A DNA stretch of 64,000 bases from Xiphophorus maculatus (taxonomy: Eukaryota; Chordata; Actinopteri; Cyprinodontiformes; Poeciliidae), in the NCBI RefSeq assembly GCF_002775205.1, contig NC_036448.1, forward strand, positions 1,364,001-1,428,000, in the 5' to 3' direction. Positions 1-9,129 of this stretch are shown here, one piece after another. Below the pieces are notes generated by a model. The model saw nothing but the letters and a program-made list of their open reading frames with translations. It ran no database searches and was not told where the DNA came from. The position numbers and the translations under genes are program-made. How positions within the stretch are numbered: position 1 is the first letter of the stretch; the number at the start of each line of letters is the position of its first letter.

Positions 1-560
1 ATAATATGATGACGTAGGATCGTCCGGCATCCCACCAGGAACACTCAGGCCAATTTTGGTGCAGCTCGGTCAAAAAATGTGGAATCCAGAGGCAAACGTA
101 TACCAACGGCGTTGCCGCCATTGAAAACTCTTGGCACTTTAAAGCAAGTGAGACCAACTTCCTGTCTGTCATCCAACACAGAATCACAGGAGGAGGAGTT
201 CGATCAAATACAAAGGCTGTAAACGTCAAAATCGGGGTCAAAATGGGACCTTCAATCCAAAATGGCCGACTTCCTGTGATAGTTGGCTTATAACATTAAA
301 TGTAAGTTCTGAGTCTTTTGGTGAGCTCTACAAGTGTACCAAATTTCATGTCTCTACGATGAAGTACGTTCATACCATTGTGTCAACAGAAAATTGCTAG
401 TTGCCGCCGTTGAGCAATTTTTTTTGCGATTTTTGCGACAACCTTAAAATTCAAAATTTTTAAATTTTCTTGTCGCGACCGCCAAGTTTGGTGAGTTTTT
501 GAATATGATAAAGCCCCCAAAAAGGCGCCTCTTTGGGGGGGCAGAATCGTAATAATGAGA
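1..560. repeat. dispersed teleost repeat, one end, split by a hAT insertion
   Basis: There is no plausible gene here. The text ends in a G-rich block (aggcgcctctttggggggg, 521-541) and resumes after the inserted hAT element at 2895 as caataggccttcacagggc...cctaataag (to about 2939). I recognise this combination from a very abundant non-coding repeat of fish genomes, but cannot name the family. The identical 8-bp AACAGTAC at 561-568 and 2887-2894 shows that both pieces were one repeat before the insertion. Confidence 0.55.
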
Positions 561-1090
561 AACAGTACCAGTGACGTGCGGTGAGGTTCATAGCTGGCGA
601 GGCACTGACGTCATCAGAATCAGATTTGCAAATAGATGCATAGATTGACAGCAGTTTACAGGTTATGTTTCACTTCTGCATCCTTACACATACAAACTGT
701 AGCTCACAAAACACACATTTCCTTAAAAAACAAAACAAAATAAATGTTATTACTGTCTTACCTTTACTTATAAATGAAGTCCATGCGTCGCTCCTTCTGC
801 ACAAAAACATCCGTCACTTTGCGATAGAAGTCCAGTCCTTCCTTCAGTTTTAAAAGTCTCTCTGTCTCAATGGAGATCAATCTATCGCTGCACTTGACTT
901 GCTTCCCGAATCGTTTAGCCTAGCTCGCTGTCACTTACTCGGCAGTAGACCCTTTTCACAGTGACGTCAGACAATGGCCGCCATAACTCAAAACTGGGTA
1001 TCTTTACTTCCGGTGTGATTTTGCCTTGGGAACCAAGCTGAAAACTTCCCGCATTCTCATAATCTTAAGGATATAATAAAAGGTAAGTTT

Positions 1091-1468
1091 AATAATAACA
1101 GCATTTAAGTGTTAGATAGCTGTTACTAATCATTGTAAATTCACCATTCTCTATCTGTGTATAAAATAAACAGCCTCCGATCGGAGAGTAAACCACCTAG
1201 CAGCAGCTTTAGCCACATTTAGGAAAAATATACTCTCTGTCAGCGCTGTAACGTTTAGAGGTTCACTTTCTGTGTTTTATAAAACGGTGTTTACGTGTTA
1301 GATAACCGTTATCAGTCATTGTCAATTTACCATTCTCCAACTGTATTCAAAGGAACCAGCTTCCGATCATGAGTAAACCAGCTAGCAGCAGCTTTAGCCA
1401 CAGTTAGGAAACATATACACCGCCGCCTGTCAGTGATGTAACGTTTAGAGGTTCGTTTTCTGTATTAA
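1091..1468. repeat. diverged internal tandem duplication (2 x about 185 bp)
   Basis: The blocks at about 1091-1277 and 1287-1468 are homologous. Both contain gtgttagata, a block gtaaaccagctagcagcagc with variants, ctttagccaca, and finish with gtaacgtttagaggttc. The duplication lies inside the nested transposon. Confidence 0.7.
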
Positions 1469-1985
1469 TGGAAAATAAAAACAAGACAAAAGCCACAAAT
1501 AACAGTTGGGCTTGACGATATTTCTGTTTTTCCAGCAACAAAATGCGCATCTCCATGCACTGTTCATGTTTCTGTCACTGCTAACTGTCACAGAGTCTCT
1601 CCCAAAGACGCAAAGAAGGAATAAAAATAAATACACAAGAAAATATTAATGTGCAATGATTTGGATAAATAACTTTAATCTGATTACTGGATTTGAAATA
1701 CGAACTCGTTAGATTATTCGTTACCGAAAAAGTGGTCCGATTAAAGGCATTACAAAGCAGCGGCGGCACCGGACATCTCTGCTTATAACAAACAAATCCC
1801 TATTTTATGGGATGAGTGGCAACTCCAGTCTATAATTTAATAATCTGATCAAGATTAGAGCCTAAAACGTTATAGTTCAAAAACAGTAAAAAGGTTTGGT
1901 TAAGGAACAGTTATGTCACGTAGTTAGCTAGCTAACAAAATTCACTAATGCTAAGCTAACGGTTACGCAAAACAAAAATACCTAC

Positions 1986-2133
1986 CTTCATAGTCAAACA
2001 GGTATTGTTCGGTGAAGAATTTGTAGCCTTTGTCTAATTTAGATTTTTTTGTCAGAGAGAACTGGTTTGCAAATCGTGATATATCTTCAAATCTTATTTT
2101 AGGCAAATGTTTTAGAGACTGTGTAAACTCCAT
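1986..2133 (-). pseudogene. relic first coding exon of a transposon-encoded protein
   Basis: Reading the minus strand from ATG at 2133 gives 49 uninterrupted codons (MEFTQSLKHLPKIRFEDISR..., ending ...FFTEQYLFDYE) followed by a consensus splice donor GTAGGT at 1985. A motif like LDKGYKFF recurs, as I recall it, in proteins of fish ISL2EU-type transposons. No downstream exons are recognisable within the element. It is therefore an orphan exon of an internally deleted copy, although its frame is intact. Confidence 0.5.
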
Positions 2134-2176
2134 GCTCCGGTGATCTGTCTGATCAACATATGCTGTCAGATTTATA

Positions 2177-2179
<3 letters not shown>

Positions 2180-2241
<62 letters not shown>
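2180..2241. repeat. compound microsatellite (TC)n(TA)n
   Basis: An uninterrupted TC run passes directly into a TA run of about 28 bases, inside the nested transposon. Confidence 0.95.
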
Positions 2242-2247
<6 letters not shown>

Positions 2248-3007
2248 GACAACTTTATCATTACTTACTATGTACACCGGAACTAAGGATACACAGCTTC
2301 GAGCCAAAACGGAAGTTGTGTGACGTCATGTGAAAAGGGTCTGTTGAGGAGTGAACAAGACGAACGTCTGGGATCTTGAGCGCCCCCTGCCTTGAGGCAA
2401 GAGAACTGCCTGCCTCACCTCGAACCTGTTCTCTGCCGTTTATAATCGCTCATTACACGAAACACGTTACACAAACACAGTTGGTGACAAAAAGCACTGT
2501 ACATTATATACATAAGCTAAATTATTGGAAATAAGTTCACATATTAAATTTGTTTAAACCATTTTATTGACGCCGTACAGCAACATGCTCTCTCCGCTTA
2601 GCAGCCAGCGCAGAGCCAGGGGTTGCGCAATCCAAGGTGAGGCAGAGCTCGCTGCTGCCTCACCGGCATCGCTTCCAAGCATTTGAATGGGAAAATAAGA
2701 AAATTCAGCGATTTTGAACAAATAAAAATCGAAATTGGTGAAGCTACATGAAAATTAAATATTTTTTAGTACAAACCACCGGATGAATATAACAATTTAA
2801 ATTACTTTATGATTATATATTTTCTTTCTTTCCATGATGGCTGGTGAGGCACTGCCTCACCTGCCTCCCCTGACCGCACGTCACTGAACAGTACAGATAC
2901 AATAGGCCTTCACAGGGCTTTGCTGCTCGGGCCTAATAAGATCATATTGAAATGGAAGGAGTATCAGACCACTGCAAATCTACCAAGACCCGGCCGTCCC
3001 TCTAAAT

Positions 3008-3226
3008 CAGGGGTCTCAAACTCCAGTCCTCAAGGGCCGGTGTCCTGTAACTTTTAGATGTCTCTGCTGCACCACCTGAATAGAATAATTAGGTCATTAA
3101 GGCTCTGGAGAAATGATTTACACAAGGAGGAGGTAATGAAGCCATTTCATTCCAGTGTTTTGGACCTGTGGCACATCTAAAAACTGCAGGACAGCGGCCC
3201 TCGAGGCCTGGAGTTTGACACCTGTG
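3008..3226. mobile_element. hAT-type MITE inserted in the Tc1 remnant
   Basis: The ends CAGGGGTCTCAAACTCC and GGAGTTTGACACCTGTG are inverted repeats. Flanks CTCTAAAT (3000-3007) and GTCTAAAC (3227-3234) share the core TCTAAA, an imperfect 8-bp duplication. A second copy of the same family is at 38,015-38,231. Confidence 0.75.
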
Positions 3227-3421
3227 GTCTAAACTTTCATCTGGAACAAGGAGAAGAAAGATCAGAGATGCAGCCAAGAGGCCCATGATCACTCTGGATC
3301 TACAGCTGAGGTGTCCATAGGACAACAATCAGTGGTACATTGCACAAATCTGGCCTTTATGGAAGAGTGGCAAGAAGAAAGACATTTCTCAAAGAGAATC
3401 ATAAAAAGTCTGGTTTAAATT

Positions 3422-3925
3422 TTGATTCAAGCCACCTGGGAGACATACCATACATGGAAGGAGGAACTCTGGTCAGATGAAACTAAAATCCAATTTTTTG
3501 GCTGCAATGCAAAACGATATGTTTGGCATAAAAGCAACACAGCTCATCACCCTGAACACACCATCCCCACTGTCAAACATGGTGGTGGCAGCATCATGGT
3601 TTGGGCCTGTTTTTCTTCAGCAGAGACAGGGAAGCTGGTTAAAATTGATGGGAAGATCAATAGAGCCGAATACAGAACCATTCTGGAAGAAAACCTGCTG
3701 CAGTCTGCAAAAGACCTGAGACTGGGATGGAGATTTATCTTCCAACAAGACAATGATCCCAAACATAAAGCAAAATCTACAATGGAATGGTTCACAAATA
3801 AACATATCCAGGTGTTAGAATGGCCAAGTCAAAGTCCAGATCTGAATCCATTGGAGAATCTGTGGAAAGAGCTGAAAACTGCTGTTCACGAGCGTTCTCC
3901 ATCCAACCTCACTGAGCTCCAGCTG
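3422..3925 (+). pseudogene. Tc1-like transposase fragment, DDE domain
   Basis: This open stretch encodes the catalytic half of a Tc1-family DD34E transposase, a nuclear enzyme that cuts and pastes DNA at TA. Visible landmarks are WSDETKIQFFG (first Asp), HGGGSIMVWACFS, FQQDNDPKHKAK (second Asp) and SPDLNPLENLWKELK (catalytic Glu). The helix-turn-helix N-terminus lies upstream in other frames, so no complete protein can be made. About 15 further residues run into unrelated LINE sequence before a stop near 3962. The full family protein is about 340 residues; only about 165 are intact here. Confidence 0.8.
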
Positions 3926-3935
3926 GTACACATCA

Positions 3936-4330
3936 CAATGCTGATTGTTTTATTATGTTTCTAATCCAACTCTAAACAGGTGGGTTTTTAGTCTAGATTT
4001 AAAGGAAGTCAGTGTTTCAGCTGTTCTACAGTTTTCTGGAAGTTTGTTGTTGTAGTGCATAGAAACTGAATGCTGCTTCTCAATGTTTGGTTCTGGTTCT
4101 GGGTATGCAGAGCAGAACCAGAACCTGAGAGGTCTGGAAGGTTGATACAACAACAGCAGATCTTTAATGTATTGTGGTGCTAAGCCGTTCAGTGATTTAT
4201 AAACTAACAGGATTTTAAAGTCTGTTCTTTGAGCTACAGGGAGCCAGTGGAGGGACTGGAGAACTGGGTGATGTGCTCTATCTTCCTGGGTTTTCCAGCA
4301 GCAACATTCTGGATCAGCTGCAGCTATAGA
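3936..4330 (-). mobile_element. L2-like LINE 3' fragment
   Basis: The minus strand encodes [13 protein letters not shown] followed by a stretch ending ...LKTHLFR. This matches the C-terminal reverse-transcriptase tail of the longer plus-strand copy at 53,845-54,570. Both ends are truncated: the left joins the Tc1 remnant, and the right ends near the motif for LIQNAAA. Confidence 0.75.
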
Positions 4331-4339
4331 GATACAGTA

Positions 4340-4361
4340 TTATCTCATTATAATGAGATAA
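4340..4361. repeat. 22-bp perfect palindrome
   Basis: The text ttatctcatta-taatgagataa is a perfect 11+11 palindrome with no loop. It lies between the LINE fragment and the next dispersed repeat. Confidence 0.9.
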
Positions 4362-4399
4362 CTACAGTATATAATAATAGACTTCCATATTAAGCCAAT

Positions 4400-5500
4400 T
4401 ACAAGTAGTTGCCTAAAATAAATAGAAAGTGTATTATTGCATGTGAAATATTTGGGGCCTGCCATGCAAAGCAATGGCAGGAACCTATTGCTATTCTCCC
4501 AATTCTTTATTTTTCATCCGTAACCGTTAATGCGGCTCATACCGCTGCGTGCACACCTACAAATGAGGTATCAAAACGTGCAGAAAATTCACGCCATTGG
4601 AGCTATTACTTTTGGTGGGATTCGGGGTTAACATGGTGACATAATTCGCAAAAAACTACGAAAAAAGACCCATTATAAGTCAATGGGAAAAATCATTCAA
4701 ATACCCTATTTTTGAGGATTTTCTGTGTCGTCACGAATTCACGTAGAAATGCCATTCAAATTTCATTTTGTAGATACGTCTGTGATCTCTTCGAAAGTGA
4801 AGACGGCTCGTCGATACCAATTACGGTTTGTCCACAATTTGTCTCTAAGCGACCCAAAGTTTTTCATTTTTCCTAAAATTAGAGTGAGAGTCAGGGCTTT
4901 TAGATCTCCGCTAGAGTGAGAAATGAAGAGAATTTTTCACCCCAAAATAATTTTGAAATCGCCATCACGCCCACAAATATCGCACGATTAGTATCAAAAT
5001 CGGTCCTGACATTGATACGCATGTCTGCTCCAGTAAAATGTTTTCGAAATTTATCTAGACCGTACAGTTTTCTGTCACGGTGCTTCAGAGCAAAGTCATG
5101 CGACAGGATTTTCTGAGGCTGTCTCAGGCTCTCTCCCATATATTTCTCAAACATTTCAGATCTGGGCAAACCATTTCTTTCTCTCATCGCTGTAAATGTT
5201 CTGAGTGAGGTAGAGACATGAATCTCGGGACTATCGCAGAAGACACATAGCCCTCTCATACGCTTCAAACGGTTTTCGAATATGTATTACGGTTCCCGAA
5301 TGGAAAGGAGTTGTTTCCAATGCTTTTTTTGGGTAAAACTGGCTGGCTCAACCAGAGAATTGTCTGCCCCAGCCTCTCTCACTAACAGCTCACACTTTGC
5401 TGAGAAAATTATTTACCATAGCAACGGAACTCAAGAGGCTATTGGCTGCTGATTAGGACTACAAATAAGCATCACTGTAGTTCTAACTATAGTGGAACAC
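4400..5500. repeat. dispersed teleost repeat (unclassified)
   Basis: This non-coding stretch carries words common in a high-copy fish repeat (gcaatggcagga, cccattataagtcaatggg, cgccattggagctattac). The longest open frame (4900-5268, minus) has no recognisable motif. It may be the opposite end of the family seen at 1-560; this is from memory of the family, not shown by the sequence. Confidence 0.45.
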
Positions 5501-5560
5501 TCAGTTGAAACTGAGGTTGACTGAACTGGCCTTTACAACTACTTGCTGCTATGAGCTGTA

Positions 5561-6055
5561 TATAACTGATTTAACTCAGTAACTGTTACACATGGGATTC
5601 GTTCGGAACTTTAAAATGAAGCATAATAATAATTTAAAAAATAAAAGCCTTGAATATTTTTAAATCAGGTAATTGCTCTTTTGAGCATTATATAACTGAT
5701 TTTATCCAATGACTGTTATACATGGGATTAGTTTGGACCTTTCAAATGAAGTATACTGAAAATTTCAAATTAAAAGCCTTGAAAATATTTAGATCAGGTA
5801 TTTGCTCTTTTGGGCATTATGTGAATTTTTTATCCAAAGCACTGATACACATAGGATTAGATTGGTGCTTTGAAATGAAGCTTAACAAAAATTTCAAAAT
5901 AAAAGCCTTTAATATTTTTACATCAACTACTTGCGTTTTCAGCATTATATAACTGATTTAACCCAATGACTATTACACATGGGATTAGTTTGGCCCTTTG
6001 AAATGAAGTTTAACAAAAATTCCAAAATAAAAGCCTTGACAAATTTGAAATCATA
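5561..6055. repeat. tandem repeat, four units of about 129 bp
   Basis: Units start at 5561, 5691, 5820 and 5948. Each contains tataactgattt...ccaatgac, acacatgggattagtttgg, a block of aaatgaag, then aaataaaagcctt and atttgctcttttgagcatta. Divergence between units is substantial, so the array is old. Confidence 0.9.
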
Positions 6056-6329
6056 CTGAATGGTGCGTTCTTGTGATTCTCCACATGCTATTGATTACAT
6101 TGCAGCGTTCTTTAGCATCGATGCTAATTTCTAGCATGACAACGCTGGGCCCATACCGTCGGACACGCTTTGGCAGGCCCCGGTTAAATTTCTTCAGAAA
6201 TTTTCTAGTTTACTTTTTAGAATTTTGCTTTATTACCTTAAAGCTATACAACTTGAGTCAAATGTTTGGTGTTCTTGAAGCTTCCAACAAGAGTTTCCTG
6301 GAATCCTGGCCCATGCTCCCTGACACAGC

Positions 6330-6720
6330 AGGAGACAATCAAGTTGATTTGTTCAGCAGCAAGGCAGCTCAAGGTGCTTTACAACAAAAAACAGAAAAGT
6401 ACAGCGTTATAAACAAAACACCATACAGTCAACACTTGAACATGCATTTTGATGAGTGTCAAAACCAAAATCTACACAAACATGTTGGTCAATGTTTCAT
6501 TTGTTATGGTTCAAAAGCAACTCTAAACAGATGGGTTTTTGGGACTTGATTTAAAGAGACCCAAATATAACTTCAGGTTTGTTTCTGTTCAGCTGGAGAA
6601 AGTTTTGGCACATCCACACATTTATCTGTTCTAAGTATCTGTTCAGTGACTGCATAGGGTGAAAGCTCACCTGGTGACATCGTAATGTAGAGCTGTGTAT
6701 CATCTGCGCAATTATGGTAT
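6330..6720 (-). mobile_element. L2-like LINE 3'-end fragment, degenerate
   Basis: The minus-strand reading contains words of the L2-like 3' end (aagtaccttgagctgccttgctgctg type at about 6351-6385, and the complement of aaaacccatctgtttag at about 6522-6538). It carries a tail with the common cagctgtgtatcatctgcgc motif (about 6690-6710). A 158-codon plus-strand frame over 6073-6549 is judged fortuitous. Confidence 0.5.
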
Positions 6721-6750
6721 GGTTGTTTTTTCAAACAAAAGATTTAGTAA

Positions 6751-9129
6751 CATTGAAATTTGTTTTTGCATATGTAGATGCATTGCTTGTTTAGATATGT
6801 TGGACACCTTTAGTCCAATCCAGTGCTGTAACTAGTGACTTATTCACACCATTGTACAAATCATTTCATTTCCAGTGCTGAAGTAATGTAGTTATTGTTA
6901 AACTATTTTAAGCTTAGTACACAATTAATTAACAAAATTACCCTCTATGACCATGACTACCCCCCTATATTAAGGGAATTTAACAAATTAACTGTCCAAC
7001 TCGCATATCCATCTAATATTTAGCTAATTTAGAGTGCCACAACAGCTAAATATTGATAGTTTTACAAATGTCTCTGATGAAAACCTTCTCCTTGTTTTCC
7101 TTAAGTACAGCTTTAGAACATAACTTTCATAAAACATCTTCACCTGAATTTCACCTTCAAATTAATATTATACTACTCATCTGGACTATCAAAACATGTC
7201 TACTTATCTCTTAACATGACCCTTTTTTTCATTACCTACAATACTTCCAGATCTCAACATTTCAAGTGTTGAGAGCCTGAGTTGTCTATAAAAATATAAA
7301 ATTTAGTTGGCTATTGATTTAACTAGCCACTGTCCAAATTTAATGTGTGCACACAATTAATTATGTTAGGACTTCAGTTCTCAGCAAAGGCAGCAGAATC
7401 ACTTTAACCTACTCTTCCAGAGATCTCAGACAAAGAAATTAAAAAACAAATACTGCAGTATAACTCGTATAAGTCATCCTTAAACTCAGTTTTCCAAAAC
7501 TTTGAGACTTCTTTATAAACAACATTTACTCATTTTCCTAAAATATCAAAGGCCACACAGAGAAATCTCTTATTTCTCTCACTGGAGAACTTCGTTCTTT
7601 CTCAGTGGAGAACTTTGACTCTCTCAGGGAGCCTCTGTCTTTCCCGGTATTAAGGAAGAATATTTTATAAAATTAACTTTGGACAAAACGTTTGGCTCTC
7701 TCTTCCTTAATCTTCCGGGTCCTCTCAGCGTGCAGGCACAAGGAAACAACAACACTGCGCGTTGACGTCACAAAATCACAGAGTTTAATCCCATACAAAG
7801 CAACGCATGAATCAACAACAAAGCTGCAGAGGAACAGAGATATGCATTCTTTACCTTATACAGACAAAGACAGACAAGACAAAGACAAACAAAAAACAAA
7901 ACAAAGACGCGTCTTTGGAGAGAGCGATGCAAAAAAAGCAAAAATAGTGGCAACTCTCTGAGTTTTTTACTCCTGACACGAAGTCTTATACTAAAGGTGT
8001 GTCTTTGTTTTTTAATATATGCACTTAAGGCGTTCCTCTAGTTGACCAACTGGAAGCTACCTTGGACAATCAGAAAAACTTAGGAACTCCCCCTAATTTA
8101 CGGCAAAGATCAAAGACCATTTGCTCTCTTGGTAAAACAAAAGAGCGAACAGCTGTGCGCCGACCCCCCGCGGCTCCACGGCCATCCCGGGCACAGAGAA
8201 GCATGAGACAAGAATTCACACCATCCCAGATGTTGGTTTCTGGAAGACCTTTTTTGATCTTCTGTGAACAAAACAGGCTTCTCTCCCCCAAGCTCAATTT
8301 ATTGCCCTGCTGGAAATGCTAATTTTATGGCTTTGTGTGCTCTGGCCGCACAGCGGGAGGCCCCATTGAGAGATCTGCATTTGGCCCCCGTTTGTCTGAA
8401 TGCCTGCTCATCTGGCCCAATCCCGAATGCTCAACACAAACCTGTTCAAAATAAAGAAATTTGTTCAAAATAAGAGTGTTTAATATACCTTTTACACATT
8501 CCGTAAAATTAACTGTATTAAGCACTAAAAATAATCATTTTTCCTCAACACCGGGAAGATTCAAGGTCCCTTTTTGTGGCCTTTTACTTGAACAACATAG
8601 AGATAGCAATCTCTCTTCGCAGATTCAGATGGCTTAATATTAAAACTCACGGCCTCTTGCCGTACCACTAAGCTCACGGCCTCTTGCCGTACCACTAAGC
8701 TCACGGCCTCTTGCCGTACCACTAAGCTCACGGTCTCTTGCCGTACTAGGAGTTGACCTACTGGAATAATTAGAGACGTCTTGACCTCAACATCTGCTCC
8801 ACTTCAGATGAACTATTAGTCATATTGTTTGTTCCTTGTCTTTCCAAACAGAGGTTCTTTCTCCAGTCTTTTGCTCCGGCCCGGTTCCTTTGCAGGCGAG
8901 CAGGGGAAAGGTTGGGTGCCAGAATTTACATCCACAACAGCTTAAAACTAACATCTTTCCTCTCTTAAGTGATTGTTATTCCACATCTCTCCAAATCTGA
9001 ATTCCTTCCTGACTTCTAGGTCAGATTAACCCAGTCCATTTGACACAGTCCATTTCTTTTAGGTTAAAACATATATAAGTGCGAACGAACCAAACATAAT
9101 TTTTTAACTATTAATATAATTATATTCTT
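6751..9129. other. intergenic, no gene recognised
   Basis: The sequence is AT-rich up to about 7.5 kb, then of mixed composition, with no convincing ORF. The block 7,580-8,530 has LTR-like composition, but I could not find matching ends, a primer site or a target duplication, so it is left unclassified. A 27-bp minisatellite lies at 8646. Confidence 0.5.
8646..8748. repeat. 27-bp minisatellite, about 4 units
   Basis: The unit ctcacggcctcttgccgtac+cactaag repeats at 8646, 8673, 8700 and 8727. The last unit is incomplete and has one C to T change. Confidence 0.95.

Larger units (their letters stand above)
947..2342 (-). mobile_element. ISL2EU/THAP-type DNA transposon nested in the hAT element
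   Basis: The left terminus AGACCCTTTTCACAGTGACG is inverted at the right end (2320-2342, ...GTGAAAAGGGTCT). Similarity continues imperfectly for about 70 bp, including the word acttccgg. A 2-bp GT flanks both sides, compatible with a 2-bp target duplication. The minus strand carries an open coding exon (1986-2133) resembling the YqaJ-linked protein of fish ISL2EU elements. The superfamily assignment is inference from termini, duplication size and that exon. The rest of the ORF is absent, so the copy is internally deleted. Confidence 0.6.
569..2886. mobile_element. non-autonomous hAT element with 8-bp target duplication
   Basis: The left end reads CAGTGACGTGCGGTGAGG and the right end is its inverted complement (CCTGACCGCACGTCACTG), with one mismatch in 18. 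The element is flanked by a perfect 8-bp duplication, AACAGTAC (561-568 and 2887-2894). Termini beginning CAG with 8-bp duplications are the hAT hallmark. No hAT transposase is present, so this copy is non-autonomous. About 1.4 kb of its 2.3 kb is a second transposon nested inside it (947-2342), which makes the original hAT copy about 0.9 kb. Confidence 0.85.
2942..3935 (+). mobile_element. decayed Tc1-like transposon (terminal repeats not found)
   Basis: From about 2942 the text matches the Tc1 transposase N-terminal linker (accaagacccggccgtcc at 2983-3000). It is interrupted by a 219-bp MITE (3008-3226), then continues through the catalytic domain to about 3930, where it abuts an L2-like LINE fragment. 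The first part is frame-broken. No inverted terminal repeats were found, so both ends appear lost. Confidence 0.75.

Noticed and set aside
4900-5268. 122-codon minus-strand frame
   Set aside because: No motif, and it lies in a high-copy non-coding fish repeat.
6073-6549. 158-codon plus-strand frame
   Set aside because: Its second half is antisense to LINE 3'-end sequence and its first half has no recognisable feature.
7580-8530. possible endogenous retroviral LTR
   Set aside because: LTR-like composition only; no inverted TG/CA ends, primer site, coding remnant or duplication could be identified.
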